Positions 53,435 through 61,715 of a stretch of 64,000 bases of DNA are shown here, one piece after another. Position numbers and translations under genes: made by a program. Under the pieces are notes generated by a model. The model did not search any database. It saw only the letters and a program-made list of their open reading frames with translations, and had not been told where the DNA came from. The stretch comes from Paracoccus sp. M683 (GTDB taxonomy: Bacteria; Pseudomonadota; Alphaproteobacteria; Rhodobacterales; Rhodobacteraceae), in NCBI RefSeq assembly GCF_007096355.1, contig NZ_VKDF01000004.1, positions 357-64,356 on the forward strand, in the 5' to 3' direction. Position 1 is the first letter of the stretch, and each line of letters opens with the position of its first letter.

Positions 53435-53449
53435 GCAAAATCGTTTTGC
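53435..53449. promoter_or_regulatory. Dyad between mmsA and the LysR gene
   Basis: GCAAAA (53435-53440), TCG, TTTTGC (53444-53449) is a perfect inverted repeat in the 103-bp divergent gap, with a further TGCAAAG at 53455. It is a plausible LysR operator governing both genes. Confidence 0.5.
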
Positions 53450-53471
53450 GATTATGCAAAGGGCTTTGGCG

Positions 53472-54374
53472 ATGGATTGGGACGATCTGCGCATATTTCT
53501 GGCTGTGGCGCGGGCGGAAAGCCTGTCTGGCGCGGGGCGGCGGCTTGGGCTGGATGCCTCGACCATGGGGCGGCGCGTCGCCCGGCTGGAGGATGCCACC
53601 GGCGTCACCTTGTTTCTGAAAACGCCCCAGGGCTATGCGTTGACCGAAGAGGGCGCGCGGTTGATCCCCCATGCTGAGGCGGCCGAGCAGGCGGCAGCGG
53701 CGGCGGCAGAGGCGGCCAGTGGCGAGGCCGGGATTGGTGGCCAGTTGCGGATCGGCGCGCCGGATGGCTGTGCGAACTATCTGCTGCCGCAAGTTGCACG
53801 CCAGTTATGCGAGGCCTATCCGGGGCTGGAGGTGCAGATCGTTGCCCTGCCGCGTGTCTTTAACCTGTCCAAGCGCGAGGCGGACATGGCTATCGGTGTC
53901 TCGCCGCCCGAAACCGGCCGGCTGGTGGTGCAACGACTGGTCGAATATCGGCTGCATCTTGCCGGGCATCGTGACTATCTGGCGCGTGCGGCGGCGCTGA
54001 CAAGCCTTGCCGATCTGCGCCATCATCGGCTGATCGGCTATATCCCCGACATGATTTTTGACCGCGAACTGGATTATCTGGCCGAAACCGGGGTCGAGGC
54101 TGCGGCGATCACCTCGAATTCCGTTTCGGTGCAGATGCAGGCGATTCGGGCCGGGGCGGGGCTTGGAATCGTGCATGATTTCGCGATTCCCTTCACGCCG
54201 GGGGTGATCCCGGTGCTGACCGACAAGATCGCGTTAAGCCGCAGCTTCTGGCTGCTGCGTCATGCCGATGACCGTGCCAGCCGCCGCCTGACGGTGCTGG
54301 CCGAGGCCCTGGCGCAGGCTTTGCGGCGCGAAGTTGCCCGGCTGGAGGGGATGGTGCCGCGCGATGGGTGGTGA
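53472..54374 (+). CDS. LysR family transcriptional regulator
   Basis: This is a 300-residue LysR regulator. The winged helix-turn-helix is at residues 1-60: WDDLRIFLAVARAESLSGAG, then LGLDASTMGRRVARLEDATG. The effector domain follows from about residue 90 (GQLRIGAPDGCANYLLPQV). The ATG at 53472 gives the family-standard N-terminus; the open frame extends 30 codons upstream with other ATGs. Divergence from mmsA across a dyad suggests that it controls valine catabolism, probably sensing a pathway intermediate; that link is positional. Confidence 0.9.
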   Translation: MDWDDLRIFLAVARAESLSGAGRRLGLDASTMGRRVARLEDATGVTLFLKTPQGYALTEEGARLIPHAEAAEQAAAAAAEAASGEAGIGGQLRIGAPDGCANYLLPQVARQLCEAYPGLEVQIVALPRVFNLSKREADMAIGVSPPETGRLVVQRLVEYRLHLAGHRDYLARAAALTSLADLRHHRLIGYIPDMIFDRELDYLAETGVEAAAITSNSVSVQMQAIRAGAGLGIVHDFAIPFTPGVIPVLTDKIALSRSFWLLRHADDRASRRLTVLAEALAQALRREVARLEGMVPRDGW

Positions 54375-54447
54375 ATGCCGGGCTTGACGGACCGGCAGAA
54401 GGTGAAAATGATACCCTCAACGTATGCGCGAAAATTTGGGGGCAGTC

Positions 54448-54909
54448 ATGCTGGTCAATCAATTGCTGTCGATGAAATCGGATTCGGGCAAACCGGGCGT
54501 TGCGGGGACAACGATCGCGACGGTCAAGCCGTCGGATACCGTGGCAGATGCCGTTCGCCTGTTGTCCGAACTGCGGATCGGCGCGGTTGTGGTGTCAAGC
54601 GACGGCAAGCGGCCCGAAGGCATCCTGTCGGAACGTGACGTCGTGCGGCAACTGGGGCAGAAGGGCGCGGCGGTGCTGGACAGCCCGATCAGCGAATTGA
54701 TGACCCGCGAGGTACAGACCTGCACCTTGTCCGAGGATGCGCTGATCATTCTGGATCGCATGACCAAGGGGCGGTTCCGGCACCTGCCGGTAGTGGATCA
54801 GGATGGGGCGATGCTGGGCGTCGTCTCGATCGGGGATGCGGTCAGCGGGCGGTTGAAGGAACTGGCGGCCGAGAAAGAGGCGCTGACCGGGATGATCATG
54901 GGGAACTAG
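54448..54909 (+). CDS. CBS domain pair protein
   Basis: This is a 153-residue protein made of two CBS domains. The first runs over about residues 18-75 (VADAVRLLSELRIGAVVVSSDG, ILSERDVVRQL), the second over about 80-140 (MTREVQTCTLSEDALIILDRM, RHLPVVDQDGAMLGVVSIGDAVSGRL). Such stand-alone pairs bind adenine nucleotides and act as energy or redox sensors. The target here is unknown. The start is uncertain: ATG 54448 has GGGGGCA nearby, while an ATG at 54424 would add eight residues. Confidence 0.88.
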   Translation: MLVNQLLSMKSDSGKPGVAGTTIATVKPSDTVADAVRLLSELRIGAVVVSSDGKRPEGILSERDVVRQLGQKGAAVLDSPISELMTREVQTCTLSEDALIILDRMTKGRFRHLPVVDQDGAMLGVVSIGDAVSGRLKELAAEKEALTGMIMGN

Positions 54910-54994
54910 GCGGGGTTTTCCGGTAAAGGCTTGAAATCCGCGGCATGATCGGCTTTGTCAGTCAATATGGCGGCTAACCGGAGGAGCCCTGTCC

Positions 54995-55492
54995 ATGCGT
55001 ATCGGCCTGTATCCCGGCACTTTCGATCCCATCACTCTGGGTCATATCGACATCATTCAGCGTGCGATGATCCTGGTTGATCGCCTTGTCATCGGTGTCG
55101 CCGTCAACAAGGACAAGCGGCCCCTGTTCGATCTGGAGGAACGGGTGGCGATGGTGACACGGGAATGCACGCCGATCGCGGAAAAGACCGGCACGCAGAT
55201 CCTGGTTCATCCCTTTGATAACCTGCTGATCCATTGCGCCCGTGACGTGGGCGCCACGGTCATTGTGCGCGGGCTGCGGGCTGTGGCTGATTTCGAATAT
55301 GAATTTCAGATGGTTGGCATGAACCGCGCCATGGATTCCAGCATTGAGACCGTGTTTCTGATGGCCGATGCGCGCCGGCAGGCCATTGCCTCGCGGCTGG
55401 TGAAGGAAATCGCCCGCCTGGGTGGCGATGTGTCGCGATTCGTCACACCGGATGTTGAAACCGAGCTGTTGGCGCGGGTTCGTCAACATTGA
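54995..55492 (+). CDS. coaD: Phosphopantetheine adenylyltransferase CoaD
   Basis: This is a 165-residue nucleotidyltransferase of coenzyme A synthesis, joining 4'-phosphopantetheine and ATP to dephospho-CoA. The nucleotide motif GTFDPITLGHIDII at residues 9-22 contains the T/HxGH signature. VIGVAVNKDKRPLFDLEERV and IVRGLRAVADFEYEFQM follow as in E. coli CoaD. The ATG at 54995 has GGAGGAG upstream. It stands alone, 85 bp after the CBS gene. Confidence 0.96.
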   Translation: MRIGLYPGTFDPITLGHIDIIQRAMILVDRLVIGVAVNKDKRPLFDLEERVAMVTRECTPIAEKTGTQILVHPFDNLLIHCARDVGATVIVRGLRAVADFEYEFQMVGMNRAMDSSIETVFLMADARRQAIASRLVKEIARLGGDVSRFVTPDVETELLARVRQH

Positions 55493-55546
55493 CTTGATCG
55501 GCAGTTGCTGCGGACCTAGCCTCTGACCATCAGAGGGAGGATCCAC

Positions 55547-56425
55547 GTGTCCCAGCCGAACCCGCCGCAAGATGGCCCCGATCCCGGTTCGGTTCTGACG
55601 CAAGATGGGTCGCGTGGCCAGCGGCCGATCCGGCCCGATGGCATTCCAGAGCCCGCAAGAATAACGGCCGGTTCCGTCGGGCAGGCCCTGGCTGCCGGGT
55701 GGCGGGACTTTCGCTGTGCCCCGGCCTTTGGTCTGCTGTTCTCGGCTTTCTACGTCGCCGGCGGCCTGGTCATGGCAGCAGTCGCAATGGCGTCGGGCCA
55801 GGAATGGTGGCTGATCCCCTTCATCGTCGGCTTTCCGCTGATTGCCCCCTTTGCGGCCGTCGGCCTGTATGAGGTCAGCCGGCGGATCGAGGCCGGCGAG
55901 CCGTTGGACTGGCCGAAGGTCGCGGGCGTGGTCTTTGCGCAGAAAGATAGGCAGATCCCGTCGATGGCCATGGTGATCTTGTTGATGTTCATGTTCTGGG
56001 TCTTTGTCGCACATACGACATTCGCGCTGTTCATGGGGCTGTCTGCGCTGACCAATATCACCTCATCGCCCGAAGTTCTGTTTCAGGGGCGTGGCTTGTT
56101 GATGCTGGCTGTCGGCACGCTGATCGGCGCGGGATTCGCCACCGTGCTGTTCTGCATCACGGTGGTGGGACTGCCAGTGCTGCTGGACCGCGAGGTCGAT
56201 TTCATCACGGCCATCATCACCTCGTTCAAGGCCGTGTTCCGCAATCCGGGGCCGATGCTGCTTTGGGCGGTGGTGATCGCGGGGCTGCTGTTTCTGGGTA
56301 TCCTGCCGCTGTTTCTGGGCCTGTTCATCGTGCTGCCGGTTCTGGGTCATGCCAGTTGGCACTTGTATCGCCAGCTGATCCCGGACAGGGGCCAGGGCGA
56401 AACGCAAGGCCGCCCGTCGCGATAG
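55547..56425 (+). CDS. DUF2189 family integral membrane protein
   Basis: This is a 292-residue protein. The first 45 residues are polar and Pro-rich. Then come about six helices: near 60-78, 84-104, 145-170, 185-212 and two at 235-275. The segment ALAAGWRDFRCAPAFGLLFSAFY and the PLIAPFAAVGLYEVSRRIEAG stretch are typical of DUF2189. Function is unknown. The start is a GTG at 55547 with GGGAGGATC upstream. A strong terminator follows 70 bp after the stop. Confidence 0.85.
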   Translation: MSQPNPPQDGPDPGSVLTQDGSRGQRPIRPDGIPEPARITAGSVGQALAAGWRDFRCAPAFGLLFSAFYVAGGLVMAAVAMASGQEWWLIPFIVGFPLIAPFAAVGLYEVSRRIEAGEPLDWPKVAGVVFAQKDRQIPSMAMVILLMFMFWVFVAHTTFALFMGLSALTNITSSPEVLFQGRGLLMLAVGTLIGAGFATVLFCITVVGLPVLLDREVDFITAIITSFKAVFRNPGPMLLWAVVIAGLLFLGILPLFLGLFIVLPVLGHASWHLYRQLIPDRGQGETQGRPSR

Positions 56426-56494
56426 CGGCTTGCAGGCGGCGCTTCGCGCGCGACAGCTGCGGCAATCTGATCAACGCACACCACGACGGCAAAA

Positions 56495-56526
56495 GACAAA
56501 GCCCAGGCGTCTGCCTGGGCTTTGTC
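56495..56526. terminator. Strong bidirectional intrinsic terminator
   Basis: A perfect 14-bp stem, GACAAAGCCCAGGC (56495-56508) with GCCTGGGCTTTGTC (56513-56526), has a 4-nt loop and is flanked by A- and T-runs in both directions. It lies between the convergent DUF2189 and bactofilin genes. Confidence 0.88.
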
Positions 56527-56582
56527 GATCCTGGTAACCGGGCGATATGGCCGCGGTTTTCCTGAGTTGCTGGCTTGCCAGA

Positions 56583-57107
56583 TCAGCTGGCAGCCGTCGG
56601 CGGTGCCAGCTTCTTGGCGCCTTCGCCGGCCAGCGGGTCGTCCTGACGCTGGACCGAACCTTCGAAATGCGCGCCGGATTCGATGGCGATGGTCTTGTGG
56701 ACGATGTCGCCCTCGACCCGCGCGGTGGCGGACAGACGGACCTTCAGGCCACGCACGCGGCCGACCACACGACCATTGACGATGACTTCGTCTGCAACGA
56801 CTTCGCCCTTGATGGTCGCGCTTTCGCCAACCGTCAGCTGATGGGCGCGGATGTCGCCTTCGATATTGCCCTCGATCTGGATGTCACCCTGGGTGCGGAT
56901 ATTGCCGGTTACCGTCAGGTCGGAAGACAGCACCGATGGCGCGGTGCGCGCGCGCGGGGCGGCTGGAACAGGCGCTGCCGACTGGTCGGCGCCGCGTTCG
57001 GGCGTGCCCATGGGGGCGCTGCTGGCGGGTTGGCTGGCTGCCTCGGCCGGGGCCGGGGTGCCGGGATTGCGGTTTCCGGTATCGGTTACGCGGGATTTAG
57101 TAAACAT
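56583..57107 (-). CDS. Bactofilin (polymer-forming cytoskeletal protein)
   Basis: This is a 174-residue bactofilin (DUF583). A disordered Ala/Pro-rich N-terminus of about 60 residues is followed by the beta-helix core, residues 62-150, with repeated strands: LTVTGNIRTQGDIQIEGNIE, VGESATIKGEVVADEVIVNG and VEGDIVHKTIAIESGAHFEG. Bactofilins form nucleotide-free filaments that scaffold wall enzymes. The gene start lies inside the end of the M23 peptidase gene (11-bp overlap), which fits the known bactofilin/M23 partnership in cell shape and wall modification. Confidence 0.94.
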   Translation of the reverse strand: MFTKSRVTDTGNRNPGTPAPAEAASQPASSAPMGTPERGADQSAAPVPAAPRARTAPSVLSSDLTVTGNIRTQGDIQIEGNIEGDIRAHQLTVGESATIKGEVVADEVIVNGRVVGRVRGLKVRLSATARVEGDIVHKTIAIESGAHFEGSVQRQDDPLAGEGAKKLAPPTAAS

Positions 57108-58422
57108 TGCTTGCCGCCTCGATAAAGCTCATTGGATTCACGGCCCGACCATTCACCCGAACCTCATAGTGCAGATGCGGGCCGGTCGAGCGCCCGGTAT
57201 TGCCCATATCACCGATTCGCTCGCCTTGCGACACACGTTGGCCGACCTTCACGCGAATTTTCGACAAATGGGCATAGCGGGTTTCGGTGCCCAGCTCGTG
57301 TTCGATCTTGATCAGATAGCCGTAGCCGCTTTGACGGCCCGCAAAGGTCACCACGCCATCGCCCGGTGCCACGATCGGCGTGCCGACCGGGCCAGCCATG
57401 TCGATACCCTCGTGCATACGGCCCCAACGGCGACCGAAACCCGATGTGTAGCGGAAGGACGAGGCGACCGGCATGGCCAGCGGCAGCTTTTCCATCGCGA
57501 TGCGATAGGTGTTCATCTGGTCCAGCGTCACGATGATCTGGTTGGCCTTGGTCTCGCCCTGCGAGATCGCGGCATCGCCATGGCTGGAATAGGCGATCGG
57601 GGTCAACGGACCGCCCTGACCGGAATAGCCGCTGCGGATCGTCCGCAGCACCTGATCAGGATCCATCCCGACAGAGCGGAAAACCTTGTTCAGCGGCTCG
57701 ACCGAGATGGTGACGGCATCTTCAAGCTGGGCAAAGATCTCGTCGTGGCGGGCAAGAATCTGATCGCGTTCGACAGCAATCTGTTCGGCTGCGATGCGGG
57801 CCTGTTCGGCCTCGGCCACGGCTTCGGCGCGGGCGGATGCGGTCTGCTTCAGCTCGTCGGACAGGATATCCAATGCGACCGAAAATTCCTGCGAACGACC
57901 GGCTTCGGGCAGGGGTTGTCCGGTGCCGTCCTCGATCGCAGCCGTCAGCGAGGCGGCCTCGTCCTGGGCGCTGTCACGCTCGACGATGGCATTGCGCAGC
58001 GTCGACTGGACGACGCCCATGCCTGTTTCCAATTCGCGCCGCGCCTCTTCCGATGCCAGCAGCTGCGATTGCATCTTCGAGACCTGATCAAGCGCGACGG
58101 TGAACCTGCTTTGGGCGGTCGCCGCTTCGGCGGCGCGCGTGTCCCGTTCGGCCGACAGCTGTTCCAGCCGGTCCTCGAAGGCGATCTGTGCGCGCCGGAT
58201 CTGGTCGCGCGAGGAATCCGCGCTGATCGAGTCGATCACCAGGATCGAGCTGGCAAGGATCGCCCAGCCAAAGACAACCGCAGTGCCGCCGATCGCCACG
58301 AATTGCGTCAGCGGGCGCAGCCGAACGAACCGGGTGCTGTCCTCGGATCGCAGAAAAAGCCGTTGTTCGGGTAGCCAGCGCTCTAGGGCCGTGTTCAGAC
58401 GGTGCGTGATACCAAATGCCAA
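57097..58422 (-). CDS. M23 family peptidoglycan endopeptidase, membrane-anchored with coiled coil
   Basis: This is a 441-residue LytM-type metallopeptidase. A short cytoplasmic part is followed by one helix near residues 43-63 (FVAIGGTAVVFGWAILASSIL), then a coiled coil from about 75-245 rich in Ala, Glu and Arg, then the M23 domain. Zinc ligands are visible: MHEGIDMAGPVGTPI (HxxxD) and STGPHLHYEVRVNG (HxH), with RYAHLSKI between. The start is probably the TTG at 58420-58422, since no in-frame ATG or GTG occurs near the family N-terminus and GGGGA precedes it; this is the least certain point. It would trim crosslinks in the periplasm, positioned by the bactofilin encoded after it. Confidence 0.88.
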   Translation of the reverse strand: MAFGITHRLNTALERWLPEQRLFLRSEDSTRFVRLRPLTQFVAIGGTAVVFGWAILASSILVIDSISADSSRDQIRRAQIAFEDRLEQLSAERDTRAAEAATAQSRFTVALDQVSKMQSQLLASEEARRELETGMGVVQSTLRNAIVERDSAQDEAASLTAAIEDGTGQPLPEAGRSQEFSVALDILSDELKQTASARAEAVAEAEQARIAAEQIAVERDQILARHDEIFAQLEDAVTISVEPLNKVFRSVGMDPDQVLRTIRSGYSGQGGPLTPIAYSSHGDAAISQGETKANQIIVTLDQMNTYRIAMEKLPLAMPVASSFRYTSGFGRRWGRMHEGIDMAGPVGTPIVAPGDGVVTFAGRQSGYGYLIKIEHELGTETRYAHLSKIRVKVGQRVSQGERIGDMGNTGRSTGPHLHYEVRVNGRAVNPMSFIEAASNVY

Positions 58423-58594
58423 TGCATGTCCCCAAGCTGTGGCGCACCGTTCGATCGGTCGCCTTATGGTTCCAGTCAGGGTTTCGTAAACAGGTGCTGT
58501 GCCCTCAATGCAACATGCCAGCTGCCAGGCGGCACGCAGATGGGCAGATTCACGCCTGTTGTGGCGGAATCTCGCCGAGCATTTGCTGGGGATA

Positions 58595-59992
58595 TCAGGC
58601 AATTTCATACGGCAATGGTCCGCTGCGATCACCGGGAATCCGCAGGGCGCGGTCGACGGGCGGGACTGACCGCTGATGGCAATCCTGCCGCGGGCAGATA
58701 CGGCAGGAAATGCCGATGGGTTCGTAGGAATGCGGATTTCCCAGTTCCAGACCATCGGCATAGACCACCTCGGCGGCATGCGTGATCTCGCAGCCAAGGC
58801 CGATGGCAAAGCGCCGGATCGGGGCGCCAAAGGCACCTGCCGGCCTGGAGACATCGCGCGACATCAGCAGATACCGGGCGCCATCGGGCGTCTGCGCCAA
58901 TTGTCGTAGAAAGCGGCCGGGCTGTTCGAATGCCTGATGGACGTTCCACAGCGGGCAGGCGCCACCAAAGCGCGCGAATTGCAACCGAGTCGCGGAATGG
59001 CGTTTGGTGATCGTGCCTGCCTGGTCGACGCGCACGAAAAAGAAGGGCAGGCCCTTTTCGGCGGGGCGTTGCAGCGTCGACAGGCGATGCGCAACCTGTT
59101 CCAGCGATGCGTCGAACAGATGCGCCAGCCGTTCAAGGTCGTGGCGTTCCCGCCGCGCGGCGCCCAGAAAGCCGCGATAGGGCATCAGCGCGGCGCCCGC
59201 GAAATAGTTGGCCAACCCGATCCGCGCAATGTTACGCGCGGTTTCGCTGCGGAAACGCGCCAGATCAAGCGTCGCCTCCAGCAACTCGCCGTGACGGGCC
59301 AGCGCCACCTGGTGCAGCAACTGGAACCGGCGGGTCGATGGCTCGGCCGCAGCATTCATCAGCAATTCGCGTCCCTCGCGCCGGAAGACGGCGCCGGTCG
59401 GCAGATCGGTCATGCGCGTGGCAATGCCTGCTGCCGCCAGCGCCTGTTGCGCCAGCAGCGAGGGATCGCCACGTTGCCCGTCAGGGCAGGCGAAACGCTC
59501 GGCCGCGCGGTCGACCGCGTCGATGTAATTGTCGCAATAGTGGAAGAAATCGCGCACCTCTTCCCAGGGCGAGGGCGTGGCGTTCTGGCCCGATGCGCCA
59601 ATCGCCTCATCCAGCGCCGCAAGACGTTCCTGCCCCTCGCGATGGGCGCGGTAGAGATCCAGAAAGGCGCGGGCCAGAACCGGGGTGTTGGTGGCAGCCA
59701 GCCGCAGGTCGGCCAGCGATGGAGAGGCGTCGAAAACAGGGTCTGCCAGCGCCTCTTGCATGTCGATCACCATGCGTTCGGCATCGCCGGCAGACAGCGA
59801 TTGCAGGTCGACACCAAATTCCTGGGCCAGCCGCAGCAGCACCCCGGCCGAGATCGGGCGGTGGTTGTTTTCCATCTGCGACAGATAGGGCAGGCTGATC
59901 CCCAGCCTTTCGGCGAATCCGCGCTGGCTTAGCCCCGCGCGGGCGCGCGTCTCGCGCAAGGATACGCCCGCATAGATCTTTTGCACCGCCAT
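58595..59992 (-). CDS. XRE-type regulator of the short-chain fatty acyl-CoA regulator family (ScfR/PccR/RamB-like)
   Basis: This is a 465-residue regulator. Residues 8-65 form an XRE helix-turn-helix (LRETRARAGLSQRGFAERLG, ISLPYLSQMENNHRPIS). A long middle contains an ImmA/IrrE-like segment, and the C-terminal DUF2083-type domain ends with the cysteine cluster GISCRICPRQDCHQRSVPP. Known members (PccR in Rhodobacter, RamB) sense short-chain acyl-CoAs and control propionyl-CoA or acetyl-CoA assimilation, binding TTTGCAAA repeats. Two such sites lie 15-43 nt upstream of its ATG (59990-59992). The ATG follows CGGGGGC; the open frame further upstream would translate the operator. Confidence 0.9.
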   Translation of the reverse strand: MAVQKIYAGVSLRETRARAGLSQRGFAERLGISLPYLSQMENNHRPISAGVLLRLAQEFGVDLQSLSAGDAERMVIDMQEALADPVFDASPSLADLRLAATNTPVLARAFLDLYRAHREGQERLAALDEAIGASGQNATPSPWEEVRDFFHYCDNYIDAVDRAAERFACPDGQRGDPSLLAQQALAAAGIATRMTDLPTGAVFRREGRELLMNAAAEPSTRRFQLLHQVALARHGELLEATLDLARFRSETARNIARIGLANYFAGAALMPYRGFLGAARRERHDLERLAHLFDASLEQVAHRLSTLQRPAEKGLPFFFVRVDQAGTITKRHSATRLQFARFGGACPLWNVHQAFEQPGRFLRQLAQTPDGARYLLMSRDVSRPAGAFGAPIRRFAIGLGCEITHAAEVVYADGLELGNPHSYEPIGISCRICPRQDCHQRSVPPVDRALRIPGDRSGPLPYEIA

Positions 59993-60006
59993 GATTGCCC
60001 CCGATA

Positions 60007-60049
60007 TTTGCAAAGTGACCTGTAGCTTTTGCAAAGCCGCCCTTGCAAG
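60007..60049. promoter_or_regulatory. TTTGCAAA operator pair upstream of the ScfR-family gene
   Basis: TTTGCAAA occurs at 60007-60014 and again at 60028-60035, centres 21 bp apart (two helical turns). A weaker CTTGCAAG follows at 60042-60049. This is the motif reported for PccR-type regulators, although there the spacing is 4 bp. It predicts autoregulation. The rest of the gap 60050-60175 contains no gene. Confidence 0.7.
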
Positions 60050-60175
60050 AGGGCGTGAGGCGAGGCCGCAAAGGGGCATCGACAGCAGCATGATGAACAA
60101 GAATGACAGAAACACCAGAAACATGCCGGTCAGACTAACCGGCAATGTTTAAGATTCCGTTGGCTCGTCCCGGCC

Positions 60176-61372
60176 CTAGGCGGACCGGCTTAGCACCCGT
60201 TCACGATGGATCACCCACAGCACCGCCAGCAACGAGCCAAGCGCCGAAACGGTCATGATCGCCAGCAGCGGCGTTGCCCCCGAATCCTCGTGCAGCAGGG
60301 CGCCGGCCAGCGCCGACAGGACGGCCCCGCCGGCGATTGCCATGGCACCGCCCAGGCCCGAGGCGGTGCCGGCCAGTTCGGGGCGGACATTCATCATGCC
60401 GGCATTGGCATTGGGCAGGACCAGACCGTTCCCCAGGCCCATGAAGGCAATGGCGCCGAAGAACAGCAGCGGCTCGTGCGATCCGGCCAGGTCCGCGATC
60501 AGCCCGGCCGACAGCGCCACGAAACAGACCAGGGCGCCCGCAAGAATCATCCGAACCAAACCGATCCGGGCCGCGAACCGGGCCGACAGGAAATTCCCGA
60601 TCAGATAGCCGATCGAGGGGGCAGCGAAGTAATATCCGACCTGCGCCGGGGTCAGGCCGAAAACGTGCTGACCGACAAAGGGGGCGCCGCCCAGATAGGC
60701 GAAGAACGCCCCCGAGGACAGCGTCGCCGCCAGGCAATAGCCCCAGAACCTGACCGAGCGCAGCACCAGCGGATAATTCGCGATCTGTTGGGCCAGCGGC
60801 ACGCCTCCGTCACGGACCGTCTCGCCCATGTCGCGCCATGCCCAGATCAGAACGGCCAGTCCCAGCAGCCCCATCAGCGCAAAATTTGCCTTCCACCCGA
60901 TCGCCTGGTCCAGGACGCCACCGACAATTGGTGCGATCATTGGCACAATGGCCATGCCCATGGTGACATAGCCGATCATGCTGGCCGCCCGGTCGCCGCT
61001 GTACATGTCGCGGATGGCGGCGCGCGGGACCAGCATGCCAACGGTAATGACCGCCTGAATCATGCGAAATACCAGAAAGACCCCGGCGCTTTGCGCCACA
61101 AGCGTGCCGATCGTGGCCAGCAGAAAGATGATCAGCCCGCCCAGCATGACCGGACGCCGGCCCATGCGATCGCTGATCGGGCCGGCAAGCAACTGCAACA
61201 CCGCGCTGGCCGCGATATAGCCGGACACCGACAACTGCATCACCGCGTAATCGACGTCGAAATACTGCGCCATGCCCGGCAACGAGGGCAAAAACACGTT
61301 CATCGACAACGCTGACACGCCCGACAAAGCGACGAGCGTGATCGTATGCGGCGGGTTTCTAACCCCAGTCAT
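60176..61372 (-). CDS. MFS transporter, Bcr/CflA drug-resistance type
   Basis: This is a 398-residue major facilitator with twelve predicted helices. The Bcr/CflA group is shown by SALSMNVFLPSLPGMAQYF near residue 20, the loop GPISDRMGRRPVMLGGL near 63 (motif A), and RMIQAVITVGMLVPRAAIRDMY near 103. It would export a drug or small metabolite in exchange for protons; the substrate cannot be told. Its start overlaps the end of the DUF486 gene by 14 bp, so it is the last gene of a run starting at dnaB. Confidence 0.9.
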   Translation of the reverse strand: MTGVRNPPHTITLVALSGVSALSMNVFLPSLPGMAQYFDVDYAVMQLSVSGYIAASAVLQLLAGPISDRMGRRPVMLGGLIIFLLATIGTLVAQSAGVFLVFRMIQAVITVGMLVPRAAIRDMYSGDRAASMIGYVTMGMAIVPMIAPIVGGVLDQAIGWKANFALMGLLGLAVLIWAWRDMGETVRDGGVPLAQQIANYPLVLRSVRFWGYCLAATLSSGAFFAYLGGAPFVGQHVFGLTPAQVGYYFAAPSIGYLIGNFLSARFAARIGLVRMILAGALVCFVALSAGLIADLAGSHEPLLFFGAIAFMGLGNGLVLPNANAGMMNVRPELAGTASGLGGAMAIAGGAVLSALAGALLHEDSGATPLLAIMTVSALGSLLAVLWVIHRERVLSRSA

Positions 61373-61715
61373 GGAACACGAACCAGGCCCCCAAACAGAT
61401 CAACCCGAAACCGACCGCATGCTGCCAGCCCAGTTTTTCGCCAAGATAAAACCATGAAAATCCGGCGAAAACGGTCAGGCTGATGACCTCTTGTATGGTT
61501 TTCAGCTGGGCGGCGCTGAAATAGCCGTGGCCGATCCGGTTGGCGGGAACCTGCATGGTATATTCGAAAAATGCAATCAGCCAACTGACCATGATCACGG
61601 TTAACAGCGGTGCCGTCTTGAATTTCAGATGGCCATACCACGCAATCGTCATGAAAACATTCGAGGCGATCAGCAACCCGATGGTGATGACCGGGATCGG
61701 CAGGCTTATTCCCAT
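61359..61715 (-). CDS. DUF486 (DMT-like) small membrane protein
   Basis: This is a 118-residue protein with four helices, matching DUF486: ITIGLLIASNVFMTIAWYGHLK, VIMVSWLIAFFEYTMQVPANRIG, the loop YFSAAQLKTIQEVISLTVF, and FSWFYLGEKLGWQHAVGFG. Half the size of EamA exporters, it probably works as a dimer. Function is unknown. Its ATG at 61713-61715 lies within the dnaB 3' end (10-bp overlap) and its end overlaps the MFS gene, so all three are read from one transcript. Confidence 0.88.
   Translation of the reverse strand: MGISLPIPVITIGLLIASNVFMTIAWYGHLKFKTAPLLTVIMVSWLIAFFEYTMQVPANRIGHGYFSAAQLKTIQEVISLTVFAGFSWFYLGEKLGWQHAVGFGLICLGAWFVFHDWG

Noticed and set aside
58423..58854. M23 peptidase extended upstream to 58854
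   Set aside because: The extension is basic, cysteine-containing and overlaps the 3' end of the regulator gene; the family begins close to the membrane helix.
59993..60145. ScfR-family regulator extended with an N-terminal hydrophobic segment
   Set aside because: The segment is a translation of the TTTGCAAA operator region. The ATG at 59992 gives the standard helix-turn-helix start.
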